The notes: generated by a model not told the origin, from the letters alone. 64,000 nt of DNA from Clostridium uliginosum (GCF_900112485.1 NZ_FOMG01000011.1:1-64000); one strand, 5' to 3'; counted from the first letter of the stretch, positions 1 to 8,677 are shown. Program-made: numbers and translations.

Positions 1-216
1 AAAGCAACACGTGAAGAACAAGGTCTTGCAGAAAGAGCTAAGAAATTAGGTGTTGACATTACAGGACTTTCAACAGCAGATGCACAAGCAAAAATTATGA
101 CAGCGCAAGCTCAAAAATTAGGAATAGATACTACAGGACTTTCTAATGATCAAATAAAAGCAAAAATAAAAGAAGCACACCAACATCAAGGACCTTCAGA
201 AACAACTGAGAAGTAA
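1..216 (+). CDS. C-terminal end of a repeat-containing small protein (5' partial)
   Basis: The reading frame is open from the first base and ends with TAA at 214-216, giving 71 residues; the start lies outside the window. Two imperfect copies of a motif are visible, KKLGVDITGLSTADAQAKI and QKLGIDTTGLSNDQIKAKI, about 27 residues apart, followed by a His/Gln/Glu-rich tail. The repeat suggests a helical, possibly secreted protein, but without the N-terminus I cannot tell whether there is a signal peptide. I do not assign a function. No T-rich terminator follows directly; a short CACCC/GGGTG hairpin lies near 252-271. Confidence 0.7.
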   Translation, partial: KATREEQGLAERAKKLGVDITGLSTADAQAKIMTAQAQKLGIDTTGLSNDQIKAKIKEAHQHQGPSETTEK

Positions 217-294
217 GATATAGTTAGTTTAAATATTCTTAAATCGCTTTTTTACCACCCTATGGGTGTAAATTCTACTGATTAGTAACGAGGA

Positions 295-570
295 GGGGCT
301 GTCTCAGAATTATCAAGTGAAGTAATAATAAAGAAATAGAAATAACATTTATTAAAGAAGACTAGAAAAATAAGCTAATAGTTTCTAACATTTAAAGTTG
401 TACCCATAAAAGATTGCTCCTAATATGCATTAGGACAATCATTTATGGAACAACTTCAAATAAAGAAACTCTAAGTTTATTTTTCAATGCTTCTTCTACA
501 AATGTTATTTCTATTTTTTTTTTTGAATATACATCATATCATTAAATGATTTGTATTATGATGCAGCTCC
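295..570. repeat. Palindromic MITE-like element (GGGGCTGTCTCAGAAT family), copy 1
   Basis: This stretch begins GGGGCTGTCTCAGAAT and ends with a degenerate inverted copy (ATGCAGCTCC). Its left arm (AGAAATAGAAATAACATTT then AAAGAAGACTAG) is the reverse complement of the right arm of the element at 17159-17334, and its right arm matches the left arm of that copy, so the two are inverted copies of one element. A nested hairpin around 400-460 lies at its centre. It fills most of the 217-689 gap and contains no ORF. Confidence 0.75.
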
Positions 571-689
571 TTTTTTGCATATAATCATTTTGAAGTATAA
601 TTTTCTTTCATGTTCCTTATTGAAAAATGTGATGCAACCAAAAGTGGTACAATATAAGGATAAATAAAAACATATAGGGAGTGTTTATT

Positions 690-869
690 GTGAAAAGGAA
701 TTATACAATTACAAATACAACCAAGGAAGAAAGAATAAAAATTTCAAATGAAGCATTAGCTATTTCTATAATACATGGACAAGAACTAACTTATGAAACA
801 AAAAAACTAGTTTCAGAATATATTGATGGGAAAATTGATATCTCTAGCATATTTTCATCTTTGAACTAG
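690..869 (+). CDS. VbhA-like orphan antitoxin domain protein
   Basis: This is a small protein of 59 residues if started at GTG 690, which has AGGGAG at 676-681 eight bases upstream; a GTG at 681 lies inside that ribosome site and is less likely. The sequence has the helical pattern of the VbhA antitoxin family: EERIKISNEALAISIIHGQ, then LVSEYIDGKID. In the known VbhA/VbhT system the antitoxin inhibits a Fic AMP-transferase through an inhibitory helix. No Fic gene (HPFxxGNG motif) is next to it, so it may be an orphan with another role. The family assignment is by eye and moderate. Confidence 0.5.
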   Translation: MKRNYTITNTTKEERIKISNEALAISIIHGQELTYETKKLVSEYIDGKIDISSIFSSLN

Positions 870-979
870 TCAGTATAAGTGGTATAATATTTAATAATAA
901 TATGATTATGGACAACTGACTAAACTACAATAAAAATGCTAAAGTTAAACAATCATATTAGATCAGAGGGGGAAGAAAT

Positions 980-2581
980 ATGATAAAAAGAATTAAAAAG
1001 GTAATGGCGTTAATGTTAATTGCTACTTCAGTAGTTACAATAGCACCGAAAAATATATTTAATGTAAAGGCTTATGCGGCAACAACATCAACAACAGCTG
1101 CAACAGGCATGGAGTGGACAGACGCGGATGAGGCTAAGGTACAAGAAGGATTAAAAGTTTATTTAAAGAAAAATGTATGTACTGATGCAGATGCTATTAA
1201 GCTTACATTTATGAAATATGTAAAGATAGATTTAAGTAAAGAAACAGCAGAAAAGATAGTAACTCCAATGGTAACAAAAGAGGTAACTGCAAAGGTAACA
1301 GCAATGGCAACAGCACAGGCAACTGCTGCAGCAAAAGCAAAATATCCTGATGCAACCGATGGACAAATTGCAGAAATGATTAAGCCTCAAGTTGAAGCTC
1401 AAGTTAAGGTTCTAGTTCCTAAAATATTACCTGGTGCGATTGCCACAGCAACTACACAACTACAAAGTGCAACACAAAAAATACCTGTATATCAATATGC
1501 AGGAGTAAAAGCTGATGGTACAGTAGTTGGAATGGGAATTATAGCTGGTGGACCAATAGCAGGAATGTTATTAAAATCAGGACAAAAGCCAATATATGTG
1601 GATACTACTAAACTTGGTGTAGAGGGTAATTTAGTTCTTGGAGAGTTAATAAATAAATTAGAAGATGTAATAAAAAATTTAGGAGATAATATAAAGGGTA
1701 TAATAGGAAACATTACTGAGGGATTAAATGACATATCTAATTCAATTAATGATGTTACTAATTCAATAGATGATTTATTTGATGATCTTAATGATCATAC
1801 TGATGACTTCCTTGATAGAATTAACAAGGATGAAGGATGGGACAAGACGGATGGTTACATCTATTATTATGATGAGGATGGTATTAAGTTAAGAGGCGTT
1901 AATGAAATAAAAGGTAAGAAGTATTATTTTAATAGAATTGATGGTGCTTTAGAGACAGGCTGGCAAATCGTTGATGGTAAGAGATGTTACTTCTCACCTA
2001 AAAATCGTTATCAAGTATTTAGTCAATGGATAAAAGATGGGGACAAGATATATTGTCTTGATGCAAATGGAGAAGTTAGAAAATCTCAGTGGGCTCAAAA
2101 TGGAAATAAGACTTGTTATTTAAAGGCTGATGGGACTGTAGTTACTAATAAGTGGTTTAAAATTGATGATTATTGGTATTATTTTGATAACAATGGGAAC
2201 ATGGAAAATTCAACTTGGAAGTGGTGTGGTGATTCTTGGTATTACCTAGGAAGTGATGGAGCTGCCGCTAATAAGTGGACACAAATAAATGATAAATGGT
2301 ATTGCTTCAAAGATCCATCAGGTGCAATGTATACAGGTTGGTTTAGACATGACGGAAGCTGGTATTGTGCAGATGATGATGGTTCAATGAAAACTGGATG
2401 GGCATATTCAAGTGATGGATGGTGCTATTTAGATGATGAAAGTGGAAAGATGAAGAAAAATGAATGGGCTTTAGTTGATGGAAAATGGTATTACTTTAAT
2501 CTTAACGGAATTATGGTAACAGGTACAAGATACATTAATGCAACTAAATACCATTTTAGTGCAGATGGAATTTTAGAATAG
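980..2581 (+). CDS. Secreted protein with C-terminal choline-binding-type wall repeats
   Basis: The ATG at 980 is preceded by GAGGGGGAAG. Residues 1-33 are a signal peptide ending AYA|A. Residues about 60-180 are an Ala/Thr/Lys/Val-rich helical region, and residues about 215-285 an Ile/Asn/Asp-rich amphipathic stretch that could form a coiled coil. From about residue 288 to the end there are roughly eleven repeats of about 20 residues of the CW_binding_1 type (pattern W-Y-Y-x-D/N-x-x-G-x-M-x-T-G-W). These repeats in pneumococcal proteins bind choline on teichoic acid. There is no recognisable catalytic domain, so the protein is probably a surface-attached structural or adhesive protein. Several repeats carry Cys (WCGDSW, YWCF-like), unlike its neighbours. 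Confidence 0.85.
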   Translation: MIKRIKKVMALMLIATSVVTIAPKNIFNVKAYAATTSTTAATGMEWTDADEAKVQEGLKVYLKKNVCTDADAIKLTFMKYVKIDLSKETAEKIVTPMVTKEVTAKVTAMATAQATAAAKAKYPDATDGQIAEMIKPQVEAQVKVLVPKILPGAIATATTQLQSATQKIPVYQYAGVKADGTVVGMGIIAGGPIAGMLLKSGQKPIYVDTTKLGVEGNLVLGELINKLEDVIKNLGDNIKGIIGNITEGLNDISNSINDVTNSIDDLFDDLNDHTDDFLDRINKDEGWDKTDGYIYYYDEDGIKLRGVNEIKGKKYYFNRIDGALETGWQIVDGKRCYFSPKNRYQVFSQWIKDGDKIYCLDANGEVRKSQWAQNGNKTCYLKADGTVVTNKWFKIDDYWYYFDNNGNMENSTWKWCGDSWYYLGSDGAAANKWTQINDKWYCFKDPSGAMYTGWFRHDGSWYCADDDGSMKTGWAYSSDGWCYLDDESGKMKKNEWALVDGKWYYFNLNGIMVTGTRYINATKYHFSADGILE

Positions 2582-2594
2582 AGATGTTTTTTTA

Positions 2595-2681
2595 AGAAAT
2601 ATGGATATGTATTTACTACGTATTGTTGAAAAAATTTTTTTGATGCAATGACTTAAGTGAAAGGCATATCCATATTTTTTT
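2595..2681. repeat. Short palindromic repeat (family D), likely terminator
   Basis: Inverted arms AAATATGGATATG and CATATCCATATTT enclose a central part ending TTTTTTGATGCAATG, and a T-run follows the right arm. It lies 14 bases after the stop of the gene ending at 2581 and resembles a shortened form of the 25716-25909 element. It probably ends transcription of that gene. Confidence 0.65.
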
Positions 2682-2719
2682 TTAGATGCTCATTATAATA
2701 AGGAAGAAAAAATGCTTCT

Positions 2720-2930
2720 CAAGAAATAGAATTTATATATTACTTCAGATACTAGAAAATAAACTAAGAATTTCTATAATTTTAAAAATTAACTTAGCTA
2801 AAATAACTAAACTCACCTAAAGGTTCAAACAATAGTTATTTCTTAATGCTTAGTTAATTTTTAAAATAATGAAACACTAAAGTTTATTTTCTTAATGTAT
2901 CTTGTGTAAATATAAATTCTATTTCTTTTT
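2720..2930. repeat. Palindromic repeat (family C, AAGAAATAGAATTTAT ends), long copy
   Basis: The outer arms are AAGAAATAGAATTTATA and TATAAATTCTATTTCTT; an inner palindrome (TTAACTTAGCTAAAATAAC region against TAGTTATTTC...TTAGTTAATTTT) fills the middle. A 76-bp deletion version with the same ends lies at 40032-40107. With the family D copy before it, it fills most of the 2582-3119 gap. Confidence 0.65.
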
Positions 2931-3064
2931 GTAGATGAGCCATAGGTTAAGGAAGAAATTTTTTCAGAGTTTCTATAAAATATATTTTTATGCATTTACT
3001 TTGGATACTACAAGTCTTATTTCCATTAGGAATATTAATCATTAATAGGTTAAGATTATCTTAA

Positions 3065-3093
3065 TTTACAGATTGTTATCTTAATGGTAAAAT
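3065..3093 (+). promoter_or_regulatory. Promoter of the 3120 gene (TTTACA-N17-TAAAAT)
   Basis: A -35 box TTTACA (3065-3070) and a -10 box TAAAAT (3088-3093) are 17 bases apart. TCTTAA sits directly upstream and TTAATGG directly before the -10. The same arrangement precedes the paralogs at 5169 and 7253, which supports it as a real, shared sigma-A promoter. Confidence 0.65.
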
Positions 3094-3119
3094 GTAGATT
3101 AAAAGGGAGGCGGAGTTAA

Positions 3120-4460
3120 ATGAATAAAAATATTAAACGTATTATTGCAACCACACTTGTTGTTTGTGCTTTTTCTGCAATAGAACCAGTACAATATATG
3201 AATTTAACAACAACAAAAGCTTATGCAAGTTCTAATAAAGAGAAGAGAGATAAGAGAGATAAGAGAGATAAGAGGGATAAGAAGGATAAGAAGGACAAAT
3301 TTAATAAAGATAATTTTGATGACCTTAAGCTTAATGAGGAATCAAGCTCAGATAAGATTCAGCTTTACAGTAAATCTAATTGCAAGAGTGATGATGAAAC
3401 AGATTTTGAATTTAGTGATACAACATATTATGCAAAGGTTTCAAAGGGGACTAGCTCAGTTAATATAACTGCAGATAATGATAGCGATTATGAAGTATAT
3501 GTTTTTAAAGGAAATAATAAAAAGAAATATGATTTGGGTGATGAAATTGACATTGATTCAGGAACAACTACACTTTATGTAAGAGCATATAAAGATGGTG
3601 ATTTTGATAAAGATAGTGTAAAGCGTGATGTAAAAAAGACATATACAATATATGTAAAGAATGGTTCTAGCTCAAGTTCTGATTCTGATACTACTGATGA
3701 AGATAAGGATCAAGATGATATTTATTTAGATGATCTTAGACTAAGTGAGGGAAAAATAGATTTCTCAAAAGATAAGACTTCATATGATGTAAATGTTAAG
3801 GAATCAATAGATGAAATAAAAATTACAGCAAAGCCAGAGGATGAAGATTATACAGTTAAAATTGATGGATCAAAAGTGGATGATGGGGATAATTATAAAA
3901 AGACAGTAGAGTTAAAAAAAGGCAAAAATGCAATAGAAGTAAGTATTAAAAATGGTTCAGACAAGAGAATATACACATTAAATATAAATAGAGGAACAAC
4001 TTCAAGTTCAACTAATACAACAGAAAATAATAAGCCAGCAACAGGAGACAATAATATTACAGTAGATCGTCCAACACAAAGTAATAAAAAAGCTCAACAA
4101 TGGGTAACTGTAAATGGCAAATGGCAATATAATGATGTAAGTGGAAATCCACTTAAGAGTGCATGGCTTCGTGATAAGAATTCAGGAAAATGGTATTTCT
4201 TAGATGCAGATGCTAATATGGCTACAGGTTGGTTATATACTGGTGGAGTTTGGTATTATTTAGATAATAGTGGAGCTATGCAAACTGGATGGATACAACT
4301 TGATAGAAAATGGTATTATTTAGATACGAATGGAGTTATGAGAACTCAATGGATAAAGGTCGATGGTAAGTATTACTATTTAAATGAATCAGGAGTAATG
4401 CGTTATGATACCATTATAAATGGATACAAATTAGATGCAAGTGGAGCTTGGATCGGATAA
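3120..4460 (+). CDS. Secreted protein: cadherin-like domains plus choline-binding-type repeats (paralog 1)
   Basis: The ATG at 3120 follows GGGAGGCGGAG. Residues 1-36 are a signal peptide ending AYA|S, with the motif IEPVQYMNLTTT shared by the two next genes. A KRD/KKD tract follows at about 42-60. Two beta-sandwich domains come next, at about 66-182 and 201-295; the second (YLDDLRLSEGKIDFSKDKTSYDV ... YTLNINRG, in part) fits the cadherin-like beta-sandwich family PF12733. A Ser/Asp/Thr-rich linker separates them. From about 320 to 446 there are about six W/Y-rich wall-binding repeats. I infer a secreted protein that holds onto choline-decorated wall polymer and displays Ig-like domains. The stop codon is also the first base of a family B palindrome. 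Confidence 0.85.
   Translation: MNKNIKRIIATTLVVCAFSAIEPVQYMNLTTTKAYASSNKEKRDKRDKRDKRDKKDKKDKFNKDNFDDLKLNEESSSDKIQLYSKSNCKSDDETDFEFSDTTYYAKVSKGTSSVNITADNDSDYEVYVFKGNNKKKYDLGDEIDIDSGTTTLYVRAYKDGDFDKDSVKRDVKKTYTIYVKNGSSSSSDSDTTDEDKDQDDIYLDDLRLSEGKIDFSKDKTSYDVNVKESIDEIKITAKPEDEDYTVKIDGSKVDDGDNYKKTVELKKGKNAIEVSIKNGSDKRIYTLNINRGTTSSSTNTTENNKPATGDNNITVDRPTQSNKKAQQWVTVNGKWQYNDVSGNPLKSAWLRDKNSGKWYFLDADANMATGWLYTGGVWYYLDNSGAMQTGWIQLDRKWYYLDTNGVMRTQWIKVDGKYYYLNESGVMRYDTIINGYKLDASGAWIG
3244..3298 (+). repeat. Short tandem repeat, 9-nt units encoding KRD/KKD
   Basis: Four or more units of AAGAGAGAT, then AAGAAGGAT variants, encode a run of Lys-Arg-Asp and Lys-Lys-Asp just after the signal peptide of the 3120 gene. 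The unit is a multiple of three, so copy changes keep the frame. The two paralogs lack it, so it looks like a recent slippage expansion. Confidence 0.8.
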
Positions 4461-4671
4461 GGCATATTCATTCCTAAAAAAGGACATATTAGCATGTAGT
4501 GATACATTGTAAATAATGATTTTAGTGTTTCATCATTTCTGTTATAGAATTTGGCATTGCTTGAAGCTTTAGCTGAGTTTGCCATAATTCTATTGCAGAA
4601 ATGATAGAAACACTTAATCACTATTTGCTAGTATCCGTAGTACTAATATGTCCTTTTCTAGGTATAGATGT
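4459..4671. repeat. Long palindrome starting on the stop codon of the 3120 gene (family B ends)
   Basis: It starts with TAAGGCATATTC on the stop codon and has outer arms with AAAGGACATATTAG against CTAATATGTCCTTTT. Inside, ATAATGATTTTAGTGTTTC and a CATTTCTG/CAGAAATG pair form further inverted arms, so the whole 210 bases can fold as one hairpin. Family B fragments continue at 4675-4725 and around 4945-5000. Confidence 0.65.
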
Positions 4672-4674
4672 TCT

Positions 4675-5060
4675 TAGGTATATTTAAAAGAATAGCTAGT
4701 TAGTATGTTAGTCTATTTTGTGTTATATAATCTTCTAATGTAATAGAATATAATATAAAAAATTTATATTTATTTACAATATTTACATATAAATATTGTT
4801 ATTTAAGTTAAAAGGTAGATATAAATATATTAAAAGGTACCGAAAATTGCATTTGCTGTTGTATATATTAGTGAAGGTTTAAAATAGAAATTATAGGATA
4901 ATATTCTATAATTTATCTTTGTCCTATTATTTTATTTCATATGATTAAGACATCTTCAAAAGAATAACTAGTCAGTATGCTAGTATATTTTTCACTATAC
5001 TGAATCGACAGAATCCTGTGATAGGACAATTATCATTAGAACTGTCTATTTATTTGACAC
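4675..5060. other. Gap filled by decayed family B repeat fragments
   Basis: Recognisable pieces are TTAGGTATATTTAAAAGAATAG...GTTAGTCTATTTTGTG at 4675-4722 and CTTCAAAAGAATAACTAGTCAGTATG at about 4952-4980, both left halves of family B elements. The rest, 4725-4945, is AT-rich with no ORF, RBS or strong hairpin that I can support. Confidence 0.5.
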
Positions 5061-5111
5061 AAAATATCCGTTGCATAATTTAAACTTAAGAATAAATTAA
5101 GAAATTCTTAA

Positions 5112-5140
5112 TTTTTAGTTTAATATGTTAATGGTAAAAT
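5112..5140 (+). promoter_or_regulatory. Promoter of the 5169 gene (TTTTTA-N17-TAAAAT)
   Basis: A -35 box TTTTTA (5112-5117) and a -10 box TAAAAT (5135-5140) are 17 apart, with TCTTAA directly upstream and TTAATGG before the -10, exactly as in front of the 3120 gene. Confidence 0.6.
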
Positions 5141-5168
5141 TTATGATAAAAAGGGGAGGAATATTTTA

Positions 5169-6740
5169 ATGAGTAAGAAATTAAAGAAAGTAATAGCAAT
5201 GGTTCTTACAGTAGCTGCATTTGCTACAATAGAACCTTCAAAGTATATTAATTTGACAACAACAGTAGCACATGCAAGTGTATCTAGTGATGCATTAAAG
5301 AATCTTGAAGTTAAGAAAGGATCAAAGGAGCTTCAACTTTATAATAATTCTAAGTGCAAGAGCCGTGATGAGGTAGATTTTAAGACTGATAAAACAGATT
5401 ATTATGTCAAAATTGGTAGTAGTAAGTCAGTTAAGATAAGTGCAGACTTAGGTGCTGGTTATAAAGCAAAAGTTGTTAAGTCAGGTAGTAAAAAGGAATA
5501 TGATTTAGATGAAAAACTTTCAGTAAGTGATGGAACAAAACTTAAAGTAACAGTATATAGTGAATCTAATAAAAATGACGAAGAGACTTATAATATAAAA
5601 GTAAAAAGTACTTCATCAAGTTCAAGGGATGATGACGATGATGATGAAGATTATGATGATATTTATTTAGATAAAATTAAGTTAAGTGACGGCGATATTG
5701 ATTTTTCAAGAAAAACATCTTCATACACTGTAAAGGTTAAAGAATCAGTTGAATCAATAAAAATAACAGCAGAGCCAGAAGATGATGACTATACAGTTAA
5801 AATTGATGGTAAAAAAGTTGATGAAGATGATAAGTATAGAAAAAATGTAGATTTGAAAAAAGGTAAGAATGAAATTGAAATAAAGATTAAGGATGACTCT
5901 GAAAGCAGAACTTATACTTTGAATATATATAGAGGAACTTCTGATGCTATAGATGAAGATGATGATGATAATCAAGATGATGTATATCTAAAAAATATTA
6001 GTTTAAGTGATGGAGAGATTGATTTTAAAAAGAGGACAAGTTCTTATGATGTATCTGTTGAAAAGTCAGTTGATGATATAAGAATAACAGCAAAGCCACA
6101 AGAAGATGATTATACAGTTAAAATTGATGGTAGAAAAGTTGATGATGATGATGATTATAAAAGAACAGTTGACTTAAAAGAAGGTAAGAATGAAATTGAA
6201 GTAATGGTTAAAGATGGTTCAGACCAAAGAACATATACTTTAAATATATATAGAGGAACTAAACCTGATAAAGATACATCAACTGATACTAATGAAAAAG
6301 CAAAACCTAACCAATGGGTGACTGTAAATGGTAACTTTTATTATAATGATTCTATAGGAAATCCAATTAAGAATTCTTGGTTCATTGATAGAAATCTTGG
6401 TAAATGGTATTTTATGCAAGCTGATGGAAGTGCAGCCAAAGGTTGGTTATATAATAATTCTACATGGTATTATTTAAATTATGGTAACGCAGCTATGGAA
6501 ACAGGTTGGTCATATATAGGTGGAACATGGTATTACTTAGGAAGTAATGGAGCTATGGAAACAGGTTGGAAGTATATAAATGGAACATGGTATTACCTAA
6601 ATTCTAATGGTTCTATGAAAACAGGATGGTTAAATGATGGTAATGGTAGATGGTATCTATTAGATAACACAGGAGCAATGCTTGCTAATACAACTATAAA
6701 TGGTTATAAATTAGGAGCAAATGGAATGTGGATTAGATAA
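5169..6740 (+). CDS. Secreted protein: three cadherin-like domains plus choline-binding-type repeats (paralog 2)
   Basis: The ATG at 5169 follows AAGGGGAGGAAT. The signal peptide is 1-36 (AHA|S) and carries IEPSKYINLTTT. Beta-sandwich domains lie at about 40-150, 163-255 and 270-365. The last two are near duplicates (both contain YTVKIDG, then KKGKNEIE or KEGKNEIE, then RTYTLNIYRGT) and fit PF12733. Each is preceded by an acidic Asp-rich linker. About seven W/Y-rich repeats (GTWYYL, ETGW) run from 378 to the end. Role as for the neighbours: a wall-attached display protein, with no enzyme domain seen. The internal domain duplication explains most of the extra length over the 3120 paralog. Confidence 0.85.
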   Translation: MSKKLKKVIAMVLTVAAFATIEPSKYINLTTTVAHASVSSDALKNLEVKKGSKELQLYNNSKCKSRDEVDFKTDKTDYYVKIGSSKSVKISADLGAGYKAKVVKSGSKKEYDLDEKLSVSDGTKLKVTVYSESNKNDEETYNIKVKSTSSSSRDDDDDDEDYDDIYLDKIKLSDGDIDFSRKTSSYTVKVKESVESIKITAEPEDDDYTVKIDGKKVDEDDKYRKNVDLKKGKNEIEIKIKDDSESRTYTLNIYRGTSDAIDEDDDDNQDDVYLKNISLSDGEIDFKKRTSSYDVSVEKSVDDIRITAKPQEDDYTVKIDGRKVDDDDDYKRTVDLKEGKNEIEVMVKDGSDQRTYTLNIYRGTKPDKDTSTDTNEKAKPNQWVTVNGNFYYNDSIGNPIKNSWFIDRNLGKWYFMQADGSAAKGWLYNNSTWYYLNYGNAAMETGWSYIGGTWYYLGSNGAMETGWKYINGTWYYLNSNGSMKTGWLNDGNGRWYLLDNTGAMLANTTINGYKLGANGMWIR

Positions 6741-6786
6741 GATTCCAAAAGTAAGTTTCCTTTTTAAAATAGGATATAGATGGTTT

Positions 6787-6950
6787 TAAGGCATATTAAA
6801 GAAAATAACAAGTCAAAGATGCAACGTATATTTTGAGTCAGACAAGGAGATGAAATTAACGCATAGCAAGCTATGGGTTGATTTTATCGACGCAGTATGA
6901 CGCAAAATAGACTAACATACTGACTTGTTATTTATTTTATTATGCCTAAG
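6787..6950. repeat. Family B palindromic element
   Basis: It runs from TAAGGCATATTAAAGAAAAT to TATTATGCCTAAG with inverted arms ATAACAAGTCA and TGACTTGTTAT, and inner arms GACGCAAAATAGACT. It is almost identical to the outer parts of the element at 39680-39961, 33 kb away. Confidence 0.8.
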
Positions 6951-6970
6951 TATAAAAATAAATGCAAATA

Positions 6971-7043
6971 AATAGAGATATGATAGGCTACAGATACGAA
7001 AAGTAGTTTCGTGAATAGTTTATATCATATCTCTATTTTTTAT
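6971..7043 (+). terminator. Hairpin terminator after the 5169 gene
   Basis: The arms AATAGAGATATGATA (6971-6985) and TATCATATCTCTATT (7023-7037) pair fully, with an inner ACGAAAAGTAGTTTCGT hairpin and a T-rich run after the right arm. A second hairpin without a T-run, ATCTTCAAATTCC against GGAATTGAAGAT, follows at 7086-7119. Confidence 0.65.
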
Positions 7044-7154
7044 TTTTAAAACATTAGATAAAAATTTAGTATAAGAAGCAACTAAATCTTCAAATTCCAG
7101 TAAAAAGGGAATTGAAGATGCCATAAAATTAATATTATCTTAAGGTATTAATAA

Positions 7155-7183
7155 TTTACGTTTTAACATTATAATGTTAAAAT
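7155..7183 (+). promoter_or_regulatory. Promoter of the 7253 gene (TTTACG-N17-TAAAAT)
   Basis: TTTACG (7155-7160) and TAAAAT (7178-7183) are 17 apart, with TCTTAA a little further upstream, matching the promoters of the two paralogs. Between this promoter and the RBS a family B fragment (about 7197-7235) has been inserted, lengthening the leader. Confidence 0.55.
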
Positions 7184-7196
7184 TATTAGTATATAC

Positions 7197-7236
7197 ATAA
7201 GGCATATTGACTTGTTATTTTTTGAAGATGCCTAAG
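7197..7236. repeat. Family B fragment inside the leader of the 7253 gene
   Basis: TAAGGCATATTGACTTGTTA at the left and GAAGATGCCTAAG at the right are the ends of a family B element with the left inner part deleted. The two paralogous genes have no such insert between promoter and RBS. Confidence 0.6.
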
Positions 7237-7252
7237 TAGAAGGGGGAGGAGT

Positions 7253-8677
7253 ATGAATAAAAGCATTAAACATATACTTTTAGGAGCTTTAGTTGTTGGT
7301 GTATTTGGAGTTATAGAACCTGCAAAGTATTTAAGCTTAACGACTACAAAGACTTATGCTGCAAGTAGAGTATATTTTAAAAGTGTATCTTTAAGTGATG
7401 GATGTAATATTAATTTCTCTGATGATGTATATTCTTACGTTTTGGATGTTGATAAATCTCTTGAAGAAATAATAGTGAGGGCTAAACCGGAAGATTCTGA
7501 TGATAAGGTTAAAATTAATGGTGAAATAGTAACTGAAGAGGACAAGTATAGAAAGATAGTAGAACTAAAAGACGGTAAGAATAAAATTGAACTGGAAGTT
7601 AGAGATGATAATAGCGCTAACACAGCTATTTATACTATTTATATATATAGGGGTGGAAAAGAAGCTCTTTATTTAAAAGATATGATGATTGATGGGAATA
7701 ATATTGGATTTGAAAAGACAAAGCCTTTTTATAATATAGAAGTTGATGAAGATACATCTAGAGCACTGCTTAATCCAGTGACAGAAGACGATAATTATAC
7801 AGTTTCAGTTAATGGTACTGAGCTAGATCCTGATAATAGTTTAATTAAAATAAGATTTAGTGGTATAGGTAAGTATATTATTAATGTTAATGTTAAAGAT
7901 AAGGAAACTAAGAGAGAAAAGGCATATATATTAAATATGTATGTAGGTATTCCTATATCACCCGATGTTTCTAATTCAGTTAACTCAGTAATCAAACCTA
8001 ATCAATGGATAGTTGTAAATGGCAGGTGGAGATATAATGATTCAATTGGTGAATGTTTAAATAATATATGGTTTTATGATAAAATGTATGATAGATTTTT
8101 TCATTTTAATAAGAGAGGAAATATGCAGACAGGCTGGATATCAGATAAGGGTAATTGGTATTTTCTAGCTTCACATGGTGCAATGCAAACAGGCTGGATA
8201 TTAGATGATAATAAATGGTATTATTTAAACTCATATGGTGTGATGCAAACAGGTTGGGTTGAAAGCAATAATAAATGGTATTTTCTAGATTCAGATGGTG
8301 CAATGAAAACAGGGTGGATATTAGATAAGGGTAGCTGGTATATATCAGATTATACTGGAGAAATGCAAACAGGTTGGATAATATATAAGGGTGACAGGTA
8401 TTTCTTGAATTCAGATGGTACAATGAAAACAGGTTGGCTTAAGAATGGTGATGACTGGTATTTTTTTAATGATTACGGAGGCATGAAAAGTGGAGAATGG
8501 GTATTAAATAATGGTAATTGGTATTATATAAATTATAATGGAACTATGAGAACAGGAGGGTTAAATGAAGGTGATAGGTATTACTATTTAAATGATGATG
8601 GAACCATGAATACAAGTACTAAAATTATTGATGGACATACTTATAACTTCAATGAAGATGGATCAGTTATATTTTAG
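7253..8677 (+). CDS. Secreted protein: two cadherin-like domains plus about ten choline-binding-type repeats (paralog 3)
   Basis: The ATG at 7253 follows AGGGGGAGGAG. The signal peptide is 1-36 (TYA|A) with IEPAKYLSLTTT, the same motif as the two preceding genes. Beta-sandwich domains lie at about 42-130 (FKSVSLSDGCNINFSDDVYS ..., PF12733-like) and 135-228. Repeats of about 20-21 residues (KWYYLNSYGVMQTGW type) fill 245-474; the repeat array is the longest of the three paralogs. The aromatic GW/WYY residues that make choline sites in known proteins are present in most units. The third member of a tandem family of paralogs, probably wall-attached. Confidence 0.85.
   Translation: MNKSIKHILLGALVVGVFGVIEPAKYLSLTTTKTYAASRVYFKSVSLSDGCNINFSDDVYSYVLDVDKSLEEIIVRAKPEDSDDKVKINGEIVTEEDKYRKIVELKDGKNKIELEVRDDNSANTAIYTIYIYRGGKEALYLKDMMIDGNNIGFEKTKPFYNIEVDEDTSRALLNPVTEDDNYTVSVNGTELDPDNSLIKIRFSGIGKYIINVNVKDKETKREKAYILNMYVGIPISPDVSNSVNSVIKPNQWIVVNGRWRYNDSIGECLNNIWFYDKMYDRFFHFNKRGNMQTGWISDKGNWYFLASHGAMQTGWILDDNKWYYLNSYGVMQTGWVESNNKWYFLDSDGAMKTGWILDKGSWYISDYTGEMQTGWIIYKGDRYFLNSDGTMKTGWLKNGDDWYFFNDYGGMKSGEWVLNNGNWYYINYNGTMRTGGLNEGDRYYYLNDDGTMNTSTKIIDGHTYNFNEDGSVIF

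Noticed and set aside
1492..1734. Minus-strand open frames under the secreted-protein genes (this and similar ones)
   Set aside because: They overlap genes with strong RBS and domain evidence and show no RBS of their own.
3223..3468. Alternative-frame ORF over the KRD repeat
   Set aside because: The 9-base repeat keeps all frames open locally; the frame of the 3120 gene has signal peptide, RBS and domains.
8100..8600. Regularly spaced repeats that might suggest a CRISPR-like array
   Set aside because: The repeats are coding, about 60-63 bases, in frame, and encode W/Y-rich wall-binding units.
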